From Acidobacteriota bacterium (lineage in GTDB: Bacteria; Acidobacteriota; Terriglobia; 2-12-FULL-54-10): a DNA stretch of 35,752 nucleotides. The notes under the pieces were generated by a model. That model did no database searches. It was given only the letters and a program-made list of their open reading frames with translations, and was not told the origin of the DNA. The stretch lies in contig JACPPJ010000027.1 of NCBI GenBank assembly GCA_016191085.1, positions 1-35,752 of the forward strand, written 5' to 3'. This document shows positions 1-7,323 of the stretch, one piece after another. How positions within the stretch are numbered: position 1 is the first letter of the stretch; the number at the start of each line of letters is the position of its first letter. Both the position numbers and the translations under genes were made by a program.

Positions 1-144
1 ACGCGCAATTCCCTGCACGACAGAATCTTGGCATATGAAATTCCAACTTCGCGCAAGTTGCAATGGCAACCCCAAGCCACAGGATAAAACGCCGCGCTGC
101 AACCCGCGCGGAAGGTCTAAACCATCATTGCAACTTACGAATTC
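1..144. other. Unassigned left-edge sequence
   Basis: I see no gene, RNA or strong regulatory motif here. The reading frames crossing it are short and have no recognisable product. It lies downstream of the leftward arginine operon and may hold only its trailer, or the end of a gene outside the window. Confidence 0.4.
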
Positions 145-282
145 GGGTTGAAGCGTGCCCGCAAAATTTCAGGCAAATGTGCGCTTTAGCGCCTGAGGGT
201 AATCCATCTCGGCCACGGACCTCGGCGGCTGAAGCCGCGGCCGCCAGCGGCGCAGTTCGGCGCGGTTGAAACCGTGCCCTTA
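145..282. repeat. Composite palindromic intergenic repeat, copy A
   Basis: This is a string of short GC-rich hairpins with 2-nt loops: GCGCTTTAGCGC at 181-192 followed by CTGAGG, GCGGCTGAAGCCGC at 225-238, and CGGTTGAAACCG at 263-274 followed by TGCCCTTA. The same building blocks (CGGCTTTAGCCG then CTGAGG, GGCACG...CGTGCC, CCCTTA at the end) recur at 18546-18676 and 23817-23945, so this is a dispersed element. It lies beyond the 3' end of the argCBA transcript and could act as a terminator or RNA-stability structure. Copy A is the most diverged of the three. Confidence 0.7.
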
Positions 283-309
283 CGGGGATACACCTTCAGT
301 GGAAATGGC

Positions 310-510
310 CTAGCCGATGACATCCCGGCGGGATTTCAATTTACCAAACTCGCTCTCGGATACGCTCACGACATCATCTCTGGAGTAAACGTAACCTGCG
401 ATGCGGAAGTATGGCTCCAGTTGCTTGAGCCAGCCTTCGGGCGTTTCATGCTCCCACACGTTAATAGTTTGTGTGGTCTGATCTTTAAACGTGATGGTGA
501 ACTGCTTCAT
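310..510 (-). CDS. Small hypothetical protein (66 aa) at the end of the arg operon
   Basis: I do not recognise the family. From the ATG at 508-510 the product is a 66-residue soluble protein beginning MKQFTITFKDQ. It has an amphipathic beta/alpha pattern, one Trp-Glu-His-Glu stretch (residues about 13-16) and a charged C-terminus. An in-frame ATG at 523-525 would add five residues and sits just past the stop codon of the upstream acetyltransferase gene. Neither start has a strong ribosome-binding site, so translational coupling to the upstream gene is plausible. The tight spacing after argA suggests co-transcription. The fold resembles small stand-alone beta-strand proteins such as KTSC-like ones, but that is a guess. 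Confidence 0.5.
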   Translation of the reverse strand: MKQFTITFKDQTTQTINVWEHETPEGWLKQLEPYFRIAGYVYSRDDVVSVSESEFGKLKSRRDVIG

Positions 511-529
511 TGCATGGTTGAGCATGAGT

Positions 530-1177
530 CTACTTGTCATCCAAAATGCGCGGCGTGCCCAGGATGGGGAACATCGGCGTACCCTCGGCCGGTTCTTCTT
601 CAGGTGGCGGCGCTGACATATAGATCTCCGCGCCGGGAGTAATCTCCCGAGCCATGGCAATCTCGTCGCACGCCTGGAACTTGGGGCAGCGCAGGCAATC
701 CTTCCATGCTTTCAACGGAAGCGCGCCGCGATCTACCATTCGGAATCCTATTTTCTCGAAAAAACCGGGAACATAAGTGAACGCGAACACTACATCCACG
801 CCCAACTTGCTCGCTTCTGTGATCAATTCCTCCGTGATCAACCTTCCCAGGCCGCTGCGCGCCCTGTCCGGATCCACCGCAAGAGAGCGCAACTCTGCCA
901 TGTGCTGTGTGTAGAAGTGCAACGCGCCGCAGCCAACGAGTTGCTCGTCGTCGATGGCGACCAGGAAATCGCGCAAGCTCTCGCACAGCTCCAATTCAGT
1001 GCGCGGCAGCATCACCGATCTGGCGGCGTAGTTGTTGATGAGGCGCAGCATGGCCGGGATATCCGCAAGCCGCGCTTGGCGAACAGTGACGTTATACAGA
1101 CCGCCGGTACCGCCATTCTCCGCGCCGCTCTCCATGATTTCTTCCTCGACCGAGTGTCCTGGGAAATTGCGCAACAT
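530..1177 (-). CDS. argA: Short N-acetylglutamate synthase-type GNAT acetyltransferase
   Basis: Predicted to transfer an acetyl group from acetyl-CoA to glutamate, the first step of arginine synthesis, in the cytoplasm. The protein is a single GNAT domain (residues about 28-155). It has the acetyl-CoA loop around Arg107-Ser-Gly-Leu-Gly111 and the typical late motif PGFFEKIGF. It lacks the amino-acid-kinase domain of E. coli ArgA, so it belongs to the short stand-alone class. After the GNAT core comes a Cys cluster, C161-x2-C164-x5-C170, in the segment KDCLRCPKFQACDE. The gene follows argB by 17 nt. The ATG at 1177 has AGGAGG only 2 nt upstream. The TTG codon directly after it, or the ATG at 1135 preceded by GAGGAAG, are better spaced alternatives. 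Function rests on family plus the argC-argB context. Confidence 0.8.
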   Translation of the reverse strand: MLRNFPGHSVEEEIMESGAENGGTGGLYNVTVRQARLADIPAMLRLINNYAARSVMLPRTELELCESLRDFLVAIDDEQLVGCGALHFYTQHMAELRSLAVDPDRARSGLGRLITEELITEASKLGVDVVFAFTYVPGFFEKIGFRMVDRGALPLKAWKDCLRCPKFQACDEIAMAREITPGAEIYMSAPPPEEEPAEGTPMFPILGTPRILDDK

Positions 1178-1194
1178 AGCCTCCTGGAGCCGTT

Positions 1195-2043
1195 CTAATC
1201 TTTCGCCGCCGGTTGCACCGGCATGGCAGTTGCAAGCACGGTAGTTCCGCTTTCAGCTTTGTTTGCTCTGAAGCCGTCACTAGCACAAAATGAGATGCCG
1301 TTTTGGATAGAATCGTTGTAGTGACCGCTCGCGATGTGTACTCTGGAAATGCCTGAGTCGAGCGCCTCTCGCACTGCGTTTAGCTTGGCCAGCATGCCGC
1401 CTGTCACAGCGCCCGATTGAATCAAGCCAGGGATCGCCGCTGCTTCCATGCTGTGCATTGTACGGCCATCCATACCGCGCACTCCGTCAACATCCGTCAA
1501 AAAGATCAGCGCGTCCGCATGCATGCCCATAGCGCAAGCTACCGCCGCCTGATCGGCGTTGACGTTGTAAATCTGGCCGTCGTCTCCTACCGCAAGGCAC
1601 GCCATCACCGGAAGCAAGCCGCCGTCGAGCAGGACTTCCCAGACGCGAGGATTCGCTCGCGTAACCTTGCCTACATATCCCCAGTCTTCGCCATGCTGCC
1701 CCGCTAACCTTTCGGCGATCAGGCATCCAGCGTCGATTCCGGAGATTCCAACCGCGGGAACGCCGGCTTGGTGAAACGAAGCAAGTAGCTGGTGGTTCAC
1801 TGTTCCTGCGAACACCTTCACAACGCCGTCAATTGCTTCAGCCGTCGTTACGCGCAGGCCTTGCATAAACTGGCTCGCAACACCGGCGCGCTCCAGATAC
1901 GCGGTCAATAGCTTGCCGCCACCGTGTACCAGCAGTATCCGGTGTTGTCCGGTGCGGAACTGTTGGGCGACGCGCTCGACGATGCGCATCCGGTCTTGCG
2001 GCGTCTCGAGCAGCGTGCCACCGACTTTGATTACTATGTTCAT
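1195..2043 (-). CDS. argB: Acetylglutamate kinase
   Basis: Phosphorylates N-acetylglutamate with ATP to N-acetylglutamyl 5-phosphate, the second step of arginine synthesis. At 282 residues it is normal for the amino-acid-kinase family. Visible motifs are the N-terminal IKVGGT with Lys6, the phosphate-binding HGGGK at residues 40-44, the substrate segment YNVNADQAA, LTDVDGV, and GGMLAKL near the C-terminal third. The gene begins 2 nt after the argC stop and ends 17 nt before the argA start, so the three form one operon. I do not see the extra N-terminal helix typical of arginine-feedback-inhibited ArgB hexamers; the protein starts directly at the first beta strand. Transcriptional control is therefore probably the main regulation, which fits the operator upstream of argC. 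Confidence 0.95.
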   Translation of the reverse strand: MNIVIKVGGTLLETPQDRMRIVERVAQQFRTGQHRILLVHGGGKLLTAYLERAGVASQFMQGLRVTTAEAIDGVVKVFAGTVNHQLLASFHQAGVPAVGISGIDAGCLIAERLAGQHGEDWGYVGKVTRANPRVWEVLLDGGLLPVMACLAVGDDGQIYNVNADQAAVACAMGMHADALIFLTDVDGVRGMDGRTMHSMEAAAIPGLIQSGAVTGGMLAKLNAVREALDSGISRVHIASGHYNDSIQNGISFCASDGFRANKAESGTTVLATAMPVQPAAKD

Positions 2044-2045
2044 CT

Positions 2046-3101
2046 TTACAGCAACCCGGCCGCCTCATCGAAGCCGAACATGACGTTCAGATTCTGTAAT
2101 GCCTGCCCGGCGGCGCCCTTTACAAGGTTATCAATGCAGCTTATCACCACCAACCGCGTTCCTTCGCTCCCCAATGAACAGTGAATGTCGCAGTAATTCG
2201 TGCGGTTCACCATCCGCAGCTCTGGAGTGCTGGTGGCAGGGTACAGGCGGATAAACCGAGAGCCCCGATAGGCGTTCTCATACACGGCGCGTACCTCATC
2301 CAGGGTGACAGGCCGTTTGAGGCGCAGATAATTCGTGGCCATTATGCCGCGCTCGATCGGCAGCAGGTGCGCAGCAAACGAAAACTCGCGCTCCTCCATT
2401 CCCGCGTTGTTCAGCACCTCGGGTACGTGCCGGTGAGTCAAGATCGAGTATGCCGAAAAGTTCTCGGTCACCTGCACAAAATGCGTCTTCGGAGACGGCT
2501 TCTTGCCGGCGCCGCTGACGCCGGACTTGGCGTCGCATATGATGCCAGCCGCACGGTCCACCCATTCCTGTTTCAACAGCGGCCACAGGGCGCAGATAGC
2601 GGCCGTGGAATAACAGCCGGGATTTGCGACCAGGCAAGCGGTCCGAATCTTTTCGCGGTGCAGTTCCGGCAAGCCGTACACGGCTTCCTTCAGCAGTTCC
2701 GGGTGTTCATGCTCGGAGCCATACCAGCGGCGGTATTGCTCGGCGTTCAGCCGGAAGGCTCCACTCAAGTCAATGGCTCGCGCGCCCTGCTGTAACACCT
2801 GGGGTGCTACCTCCATCGACACCTCGGGCGGGGTGGCCGTAAATACCACGTCAATGTTGTTCTCCGACACCACCGAAGGACTCCAGGGTAGGTTAATGAG
2901 GGCTGGCGGCGATTGGCCGCAAACCACCGGACGCTTGTCGGCGGCCGATTCATCGGCCTTGCGATGGCTCAGCAGAACCGGCTCGACAAAGGGGTGTTTC
3001 TGGAGCAGGTCCAGCAACTCCGCGCCGCTGTAGCCGGAGTATCCCAACACGCCAGTGCGCAGCATGCGAGTCGCGTCCCGGTGCGGTGAATAATTATGCA
3101 T
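2046..3101 (-). CDS. argC: N-acetyl-gamma-glutamyl-phosphate reductase
   Basis: Reduces N-acetylglutamyl phosphate with NADPH to the semialdehyde, the third step of arginine synthesis. The nucleotide-binding loop GYSGYSGAEL lies near the N-terminus. The catalytic cysteine is in NPGCYSTA (Cys163 from the first ATG). The segments PRLY-like IRLYP, VNRTNYCDIH and DNLVKGAAGQALQN match the family's C-terminal part. Family members usually start a few residues before the GYSGYSG loop, so the ATG at 3065 (MLRTGVLGYSG) is an alternative start that would give 339 aa. The ATG at 3101 lies only about 5 nt from the predicted transcription start and overlaps an operator-like box, so it would be almost leaderless. 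Neither start has a clear Shine-Dalgarno. First gene of the argCBA operon. Confidence 0.95.
   Translation of the reverse strand: MHNYSPHRDATRMLRTGVLGYSGYSGAELLDLLQKHPFVEPVLLSHRKADESAADKRPVVCGQSPPALINLPWSPSVVSENNIDVVFTATPPEVSMEVAPQVLQQGARAIDLSGAFRLNAEQYRRWYGSEHEHPELLKEAVYGLPELHREKIRTACLVANPGCYSTAAICALWPLLKQEWVDRAAGIICDAKSGVSGAGKKPSPKTHFVQVTENFSAYSILTHRHVPEVLNNAGMEEREFSFAAHLLPIERGIMATNYLRLKRPVTLDEVRAVYENAYRGSRFIRLYPATSTPELRMVNRTNYCDIHCSLGSEGTRLVVISCIDNLVKGAAGQALQNLNVMFGFDEAAGLL
3087..3100. promoter_or_regulatory. ARG-box-like operator 1
   Basis: TGAATAATTATGCA closely matches the known ArgR half-palindrome consensus (TGAAT, four A/T bases, ATTCA). It lies just downstream of the predicted start of transcription. 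Its centre is 20 bp from that of the second box. Tandem ARG boxes in E. coli are spaced about 21 bp, on the same helix face, which allows one ArgR hexamer to bridge both. Confidence 0.6.
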
Positions 3102-3106
3102 CGTAA

Positions 3107-3120
3107 TGAATATTTATACT
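3107..3120. promoter_or_regulatory. ARG-box-like operator 2 overlapping the -10
   Basis: TGAATATTTATACT matches the left half and core of the ARG-box consensus and directly covers the TATAAA of the argC promoter. Binding here would block RNA polymerase. It is paired with box 1 at a 20-bp centre-to-centre distance. Confidence 0.55.
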
Positions 3121-3141
3121 TTATGAAGGTCGGCGGGTCAA
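3113..3141 (-). promoter_or_regulatory. Sigma70-type promoter of the arginine operon
   Basis: Read on the minus strand, TTGACC (3141-3136) is followed after exactly 17 nt by TATAAA (3118-3113). This is a near-consensus -35/-10 pair. Transcription would begin near 3106, just upstream of argC. ARG-box-like sequences overlap the -10 and flank the promoter, so it is probably repressed when arginine is abundant. Confidence 0.7.
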
Positions 3142-3142
3142 G

Positions 3143-3156
3143 TGAATATTATTCCC
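3143..3156. promoter_or_regulatory. Third ARG-box-like site upstream of the -35
   Basis: TGAATATTATTCCC contains the odd inverted repeat GAATA-T-TATTC (3144-3154). It sits 1 nt upstream (minus-strand sense) of the -35 hexamer, about 36 bp from box 2. It could be an accessory ArgR site. It is weaker than the other two. Confidence 0.35.
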
Positions 3157-3196
3157 GGCCGGGCGTACCGGACTGCGCACGTCCCACGGCAAGTGC

Positions 3197-3225
3197 TTGC
3201 AATTGGCTCCTCTTGCGCCTATTCT
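3197..3225 (+). promoter_or_regulatory. Predicted promoter of the TPR-thiE transcript
   Basis: TTGCAA (3197-3202) and TATTCT (3220-3225) are separated by 17 nt, a good sigma70 arrangement. Transcription would start near 3232, leaving a leader of about 110 nt before the ATG at 3344. This argues against starting the protein at the TTG at 3197, which lies inside the -35. Confidence 0.45.
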
Positions 3226-3343
3226 ATGCGGGGAATCGTGTCATTTGGCTACACAGCTCCTCCGTTTTTCAACGGCCTCCCGGAGCGCGTGGCGGGCCCG
3301 ATCCACCACTGAACAGCAAGGCATTTCGGGGAGCAAATTTCGA

Positions 3344-6300
3344 ATGGCATTTGGATTGGGTTTTAATAAAGCCAAGGTACTGAGCACGGCAGAGAAGTAT
3401 GTGGCTCAGGGCAAAATCCCCGCCGCCATCGAAGAATACCGCAAGATACTCGAACACGACAAGAAAGACCTGACGCTCCTTAATACGGTAGCCGATCTCT
3501 ACGCGCGTGCAGGCAAAACAGACGAGGCGGTGAAGCGATTTCACGAGTTGGCCGAGCAATGCGTCGACGCCGGACTTGTGCCGCGCGCGATCGCGACTTA
3601 CAAACGCATCACCAAAATTACTCCGGACTCAGTGCAGGCGTTGATGCGTCTGGGAGACCTGTACTCGATGCAGGGTTTGCTCCGTGATGCTCGCGCGCAC
3701 TATACGCAGGCGGTTGAGGCTTATTTCAAAGCGGGAGAGAAGGACAAAGCCCGCGACGTGTTTGAAAAACTGCTGATGCTGGATATGGAGAACCCGCAGC
3801 TCCAAGTCCGACTGGCAGCTCTTTACGCCGAAACCGGGAAAAAGGAAGAGGCTGTTGCGACCTACTTAGGCGCAGTGGAGCGGTTTTTGGATGGCGGGCA
3901 GCCAACCGAAGCCACCGAGGCGCTTCAGACCGTGCTGAGGCTCGACGCCGACAATGCCGAGGCGCGCACGCTGCTCGCGCGTGCTCAACTCGATCAGGGC
4001 GACGCGGCGCGCGCCATTGAAACGCTGCAAGGCATTCCGTCATACACCACCAACAAAGGCACTCTGAATCTGCTCTTTCGCGCTTACACAGCTTTGGCCG
4101 ACATGGCGAAGGCGCGCGAAATTGCCGAGCAGCTCTTCCATGCACACGACGACTTCTCCGGCCATGCGCAGATCGCGGGCGAAATGGTCGCGTCCGGCAA
4201 ATTGGACGAAGCTGTAGAGTTGTTTAATGTTGCAGCGGACAAATTGCTGGCCGAAAAGTCCTCGGGATCGCTAATCCAAGGCTTGAACAGTGTGTTGGCC
4301 TGCGACCCTTCGCACGCGGGCGCTCTGGAACTCATGCTGAAGGCCTACCAGTCGGCCGGAAACATGGGAGAGGTGCGCGACACGATGGAGCACCTCGCGC
4401 ACACGTATAGGACGCGCGGTGAACTCGACAAAGCACGCGAGTTGTTCAAAGAGCTCGTCGCGTTGGAACCGGATAACACCGATCACCTGTATTTGCTGCG
4501 GCAGGTTGAAGCGGAGATGGGCCACGTTACTCCCACAGCCGAGGAGTCCCTCGAGCCTGCCGTTGCTATGGCCTCCGAGCTGTCCGGCCCTGTCACCAAT
4601 TTGATGCCTGCTGCATCTCCTGAACCAACCGCAACTGAAACTCTGTCGCACCAGGAAGAGCAGGTAGTCAAGAACTGCATCACCGAGGCGGAACTGTTTA
4701 TCACCTATAAACAGTTCGCGCGGGCGATCGAGGTGGTAGAAGGTGGGCTGGCGCAGATCCCGGGCAATATACGTCTTACCGAGCAGTTGCTGGCATTGTG
4801 CGAGCTGGCACGCGACTACGCCAAAGCAGCCCAATGTTGCGAATCGTTGGCAGAAGCTTACGTCAGGTTGGGCGACGGCGAGCGCGCAGCGCGCTACGGC
4901 GAGATGATTGTCACGTACCGGCAGAAGGCTCAGTCAAGTGAATCGGCGGTCGGCATTCCGCCGTTTGAATTTGAAGTGGAGCCTGGCGTAGCTGCATCTT
5001 CTGAAACGACTGCGGCCGCGCCTCTGACTGCTGCTCAACAAGAGCCGCAGATTCAGGAAGTAGATCTCTCCATGGAGTGGGCCTCCGTCGCCAGCGGAGA
5101 ACCTTCAATCCTGGCGAGCGACGATGCCAGCCTTGTGGAAGAGATCGAATTCTATACGCAAGCGGGGCTGATCTCAGATGCTGCAGCGGCATTAGAACGC
5201 TTGGAGCAGCAATCCCCAGAACATCCGGCCCTCGCGGGTTTTCGGGAGAGGCTGGGAATTGCACCGCTTTCCACCGAGGCTGTCAGCGAGTTGCCCAAAG
5301 CCGCTATCATGCAGCCTGAAACTGCGGGGCAGTTTCCCGCATTCGATGTTGGCGTCGCTGAGGCTGTGGAACCTATTAGCTACACTGGTCTGCCGTCGGT
5401 GGAACCAGCGGCAGCCGATTTTGCCATCAGCGTTCCCGTCGCGGAGCCGGAATTGGGCGGATTTGCCGATTTCCTCTCCTCGACCGCCGCCGCGAGCGAG
5501 CCAGAGCCGATCTTTGCAGTCACGGTCGTACCCGGCGCCACGATTGAGCAAGAGCCGCTTGCGCCGGCAATACCACAGTTCGATGTCTCCGCCGAAGCTG
5601 AGTTAACACCCGAGACTGCTACTAGCTCACCAATCGCCGCGGAGGAGCAGCCGGCATTCGCTCTTGAGGAGAACTTGCCAGCGGGAGAATCGTTTGCTGC
5701 CGACGGTTTCGAGCTTTCGCTCGACGATGCTCTCGGCCCGCAGATGACCACTCCTGCAATGGCGACATCTACAGCGCAGGACCCGTTCGCCGCGCTCGCC
5801 GGCGACCTGGAACCGCCGTTTTCAATACCGCAGATGCCGCCGCAAGGTGTAACTGCTGGTGTTTCGGAGACCCCGGAGAAGCCGCCAATGCTGTCCGAAC
5901 TGGCAGCGAAGGCTTCGCCGCAGAAGGTGTTCCAGGACCTCTTTGCCGAGTTCAAAGCTGAAATGGAAGAGCCGATGTCGGCGGCCGACGTGGAAACGCA
6001 CTATAATATGGGAGTAGCATTTAAAGAGATGGCTTTGTACGATGAAGCCATCGGAGAATTTCAGAAAGCCCATCAACTGGCGGTAACGTCGAACGATTAC
6101 TCTCACGTGGTGCAATGTTGCTCGTTGCTGGCAACTTGTTTTCTGGAGAAGGGGCTGCCCCAGTTAGCGGTGAAATGGTACCAGACGGCGCTGGATTCAC
6201 CTGGCGTTGATGTGGAGAGCGCTCTGGCGCTGCGTTATGAGATGGGCTCCGCGTGTGAAATCGCGGGAGACCGGGAAACTGCGCTCCGTAGTTTTCTTGA

Positions 6301-6370
6301 GGTCTATGCCCGCAATATTGATTATCGTGATGTCGCTACCCGAATCCGTTCTCTCCAGCAATCGCCCTGA
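3344..6370 (+). CDS. Large tetratricopeptide-repeat protein (1008 aa)
   Basis: A cytoplasmic scaffold-type protein with no signal peptide or membrane segment. The N-terminal half (residues about 10-400) is a run of TPR-like helical pairs with the usual W/L-G-Y-A-P-like spacing, for example NTVADLYARAGKTDEAVKRF and MRLGDLYSMQGLLRDARAHY. A second block lies around residues 430-560. Residues about 570-900 are an Ala/Glu/Pro-rich low-complexity linker, probably disordered. The last 90 residues form another TPR pair (HYNMGVAFKEMALYDEAIGEFQKA). The ATG at 3344 is chosen because GGGGAG at 3328-3333 precedes it and the homologous-looking repeat region begins right there. It heads a rightward group with thiE. 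The function is unknown; protein-protein interaction is all the repeats show. Confidence 0.85.
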   Translation: MAFGLGFNKAKVLSTAEKYVAQGKIPAAIEEYRKILEHDKKDLTLLNTVADLYARAGKTDEAVKRFHELAEQCVDAGLVPRAIATYKRITKITPDSVQALMRLGDLYSMQGLLRDARAHYTQAVEAYFKAGEKDKARDVFEKLLMLDMENPQLQVRLAALYAETGKKEEAVATYLGAVERFLDGGQPTEATEALQTVLRLDADNAEARTLLARAQLDQGDAARAIETLQGIPSYTTNKGTLNLLFRAYTALADMAKAREIAEQLFHAHDDFSGHAQIAGEMVASGKLDEAVELFNVAADKLLAEKSSGSLIQGLNSVLACDPSHAGALELMLKAYQSAGNMGEVRDTMEHLAHTYRTRGELDKARELFKELVALEPDNTDHLYLLRQVEAEMGHVTPTAEESLEPAVAMASELSGPVTNLMPAASPEPTATETLSHQEEQVVKNCITEAELFITYKQFARAIEVVEGGLAQIPGNIRLTEQLLALCELARDYAKAAQCCESLAEAYVRLGDGERAARYGEMIVTYRQKAQSSESAVGIPPFEFEVEPGVAASSETTAAAPLTAAQQEPQIQEVDLSMEWASVASGEPSILASDDASLVEEIEFYTQAGLISDAAAALERLEQQSPEHPALAGFRERLGIAPLSTEAVSELPKAAIMQPETAGQFPAFDVGVAEAVEPISYTGLPSVEPAAADFAISVPVAEPELGGFADFLSSTAAASEPEPIFAVTVVPGATIEQEPLAPAIPQFDVSAEAELTPETATSSPIAAEEQPAFALEENLPAGESFAADGFELSLDDALGPQMTTPAMATSTAQDPFAALAGDLEPPFSIPQMPPQGVTAGVSETPEKPPMLSELAAKASPQKVFQDLFAEFKAEMEEPMSAADVETHYNMGVAFKEMALYDEAIGEFQKAHQLAVTSNDYSHVVQCCSLLATCFLEKGLPQLAVKWYQTALDSPGVDVESALALRYEMGSACEIAGDRETALRSFLEVYARNIDYRDVATRIRSLQQSP

Positions 6371-6647
6371 CTCCGCCGTCGGGACCAGCGGCTGGGACAC
6401 GGCGCGGAGGCGAATCGGTGCAGTCCTTTACATCTTGCTCTGCATAGAAATTGGAACCTTCCTGCTCATCCTTCCTTGGTCGGCGATCTGGGACGGGAAC
6501 CTGCTCCTGAACATTTATCCATCTCTGCGGCCTGTTTACATGAGCGCATATTTACGAGGCGCCATCAGCGGTCTCGGATTGGTGAATCTTTGGCTCGGCA
6601 TATCGCAGGCGTGGGGCTCTAAGGCTGCTTCAACGCGACAATCTTGA
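6330..6647 (+). CDS. Small two-helix membrane protein (105 aa)
   Basis: No family recognised. From the ATG at 6330, which overlaps the end of the TPR gene by 41 nt, the product has a polar N-terminus of about 30 residues. Then follows one clear hydrophobic helix (IGAVLYILLCIEIGTFLLIL). A loop with PWSAIWDGN and a Tyr-rich segment comes next, and then a second hydrophobic stretch (AISGLGLVNLWLGIS). The reading frame is maintained past the end of the upstream gene, the product is strongly membrane-like and it fills the gap before thiE, so I consider it real. There is no clear ribosome-binding site, so the start is uncertain; coupling to the upstream gene is likely. Confidence 0.65.
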   Translation: MSLPESVLSSNRPDSAVGTSGWDTARRRIGAVLYILLCIEIGTFLLILPWSAIWDGNLLLNIYPSLRPVYMSAYLRGAISGLGLVNLWLGISQAWGSKAASTRQS

Positions 6648-6677
6648 TCAGAAGCCGCGGAGCAGCAGCGTGCCGTT

Positions 6678-7310
6678 TTGACTGTCACCTATTACATCAC
6701 CGCGCGCAAACAGCTTAGTGCCGGAGCGGATTCGGCCGCGCCAGAAGAAGCCGTAAAGGGAAAAATCCGGGAGGCGTTCTCCGCCGGAGTCGATTACGTT
6801 CAGGTGCGCGAGAAAGATTTGTCCGGCAGGAGCTTGGCGCAGTTGGTCACAGACGTAGCTTCGCTTCGGGAGAGAGCAAATACCCGATTGCTCGTGAACG
6901 ACCGTATAGACGTTGCTCTTTCGTGCGGTGCGGATGGTGTTCACATCCCATCCGGCGCTATGCCGCTGGCAGCGGCAAGACAGTTGGTCGGAGAAACCAG
7001 AATTGTGGGCTTATCTTGCCACAACGAGGACGAAGCCGTAGCTGCTTCGGAGGCTGGAGCGTCTTACATTTTGCTAGCTCCGATTTTCGCCACGCCGTCC
7101 AAGCCGGACGCAAGACCTTTGGGGCTGCCCCTGCTCGAGAAGATTTGCGTGCGTGTCTCCGTACCTGTATTTGCCCTAGGCGGCGTGGACGCGAGCAACG
7201 CGGAGTCCTGCATCCGGGCAGGCGCGTCAGGAGTGGCGGGAATTCGCCTTTTCCAACACGCTACCGATTTGCCGCAACTGTGCCGGTATTTGCGTTCGCT
7301 CGGAGACTAG
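6678..7310 (+). CDS. thiE: Thiamine phosphate synthase
   Basis: Joins the thiazole phosphate and the pyrimidine pyrophosphate (HMP-PP) to thiamine phosphate, in the cytoplasm. It is a TIM-barrel protein of 210 residues, normal for the family. Visible family motifs are QVREKD (residues 42-47), the NDR of the pyrophosphate/Mg site (74-76), ADGVHI (85-90), GLSCHN (111-116), the phosphate-gripping segment APIFATPSK (134-142) and ALGGV near residue 167. The start is a TTG at 6678. No better in-frame start precedes the conserved first strand TYYITAR. No other thiamine genes are present and no TPP riboswitch is visible just upstream. Confidence 0.93.
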   Translation: MTVTYYITARKQLSAGADSAAPEEAVKGKIREAFSAGVDYVQVREKDLSGRSLAQLVTDVASLRERANTRLLVNDRIDVALSCGADGVHIPSGAMPLAAARQLVGETRIVGLSCHNEDEAVAASEAGASYILLAPIFATPSKPDARPLGLPLLEKICVRVSVPVFALGGVDASNAESCIRAGASGVAGIRLFQHATDLPQLCRYLRSLGD

Positions 7311-7323
7311 AATTGGAGTATTC

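Noticed and set aside
6648-6677. TPP riboswitch before thiE
   Set aside because: The gap is only 30 nt and lacks the CTGAGA core; nothing similar appears in the upstream gene end.
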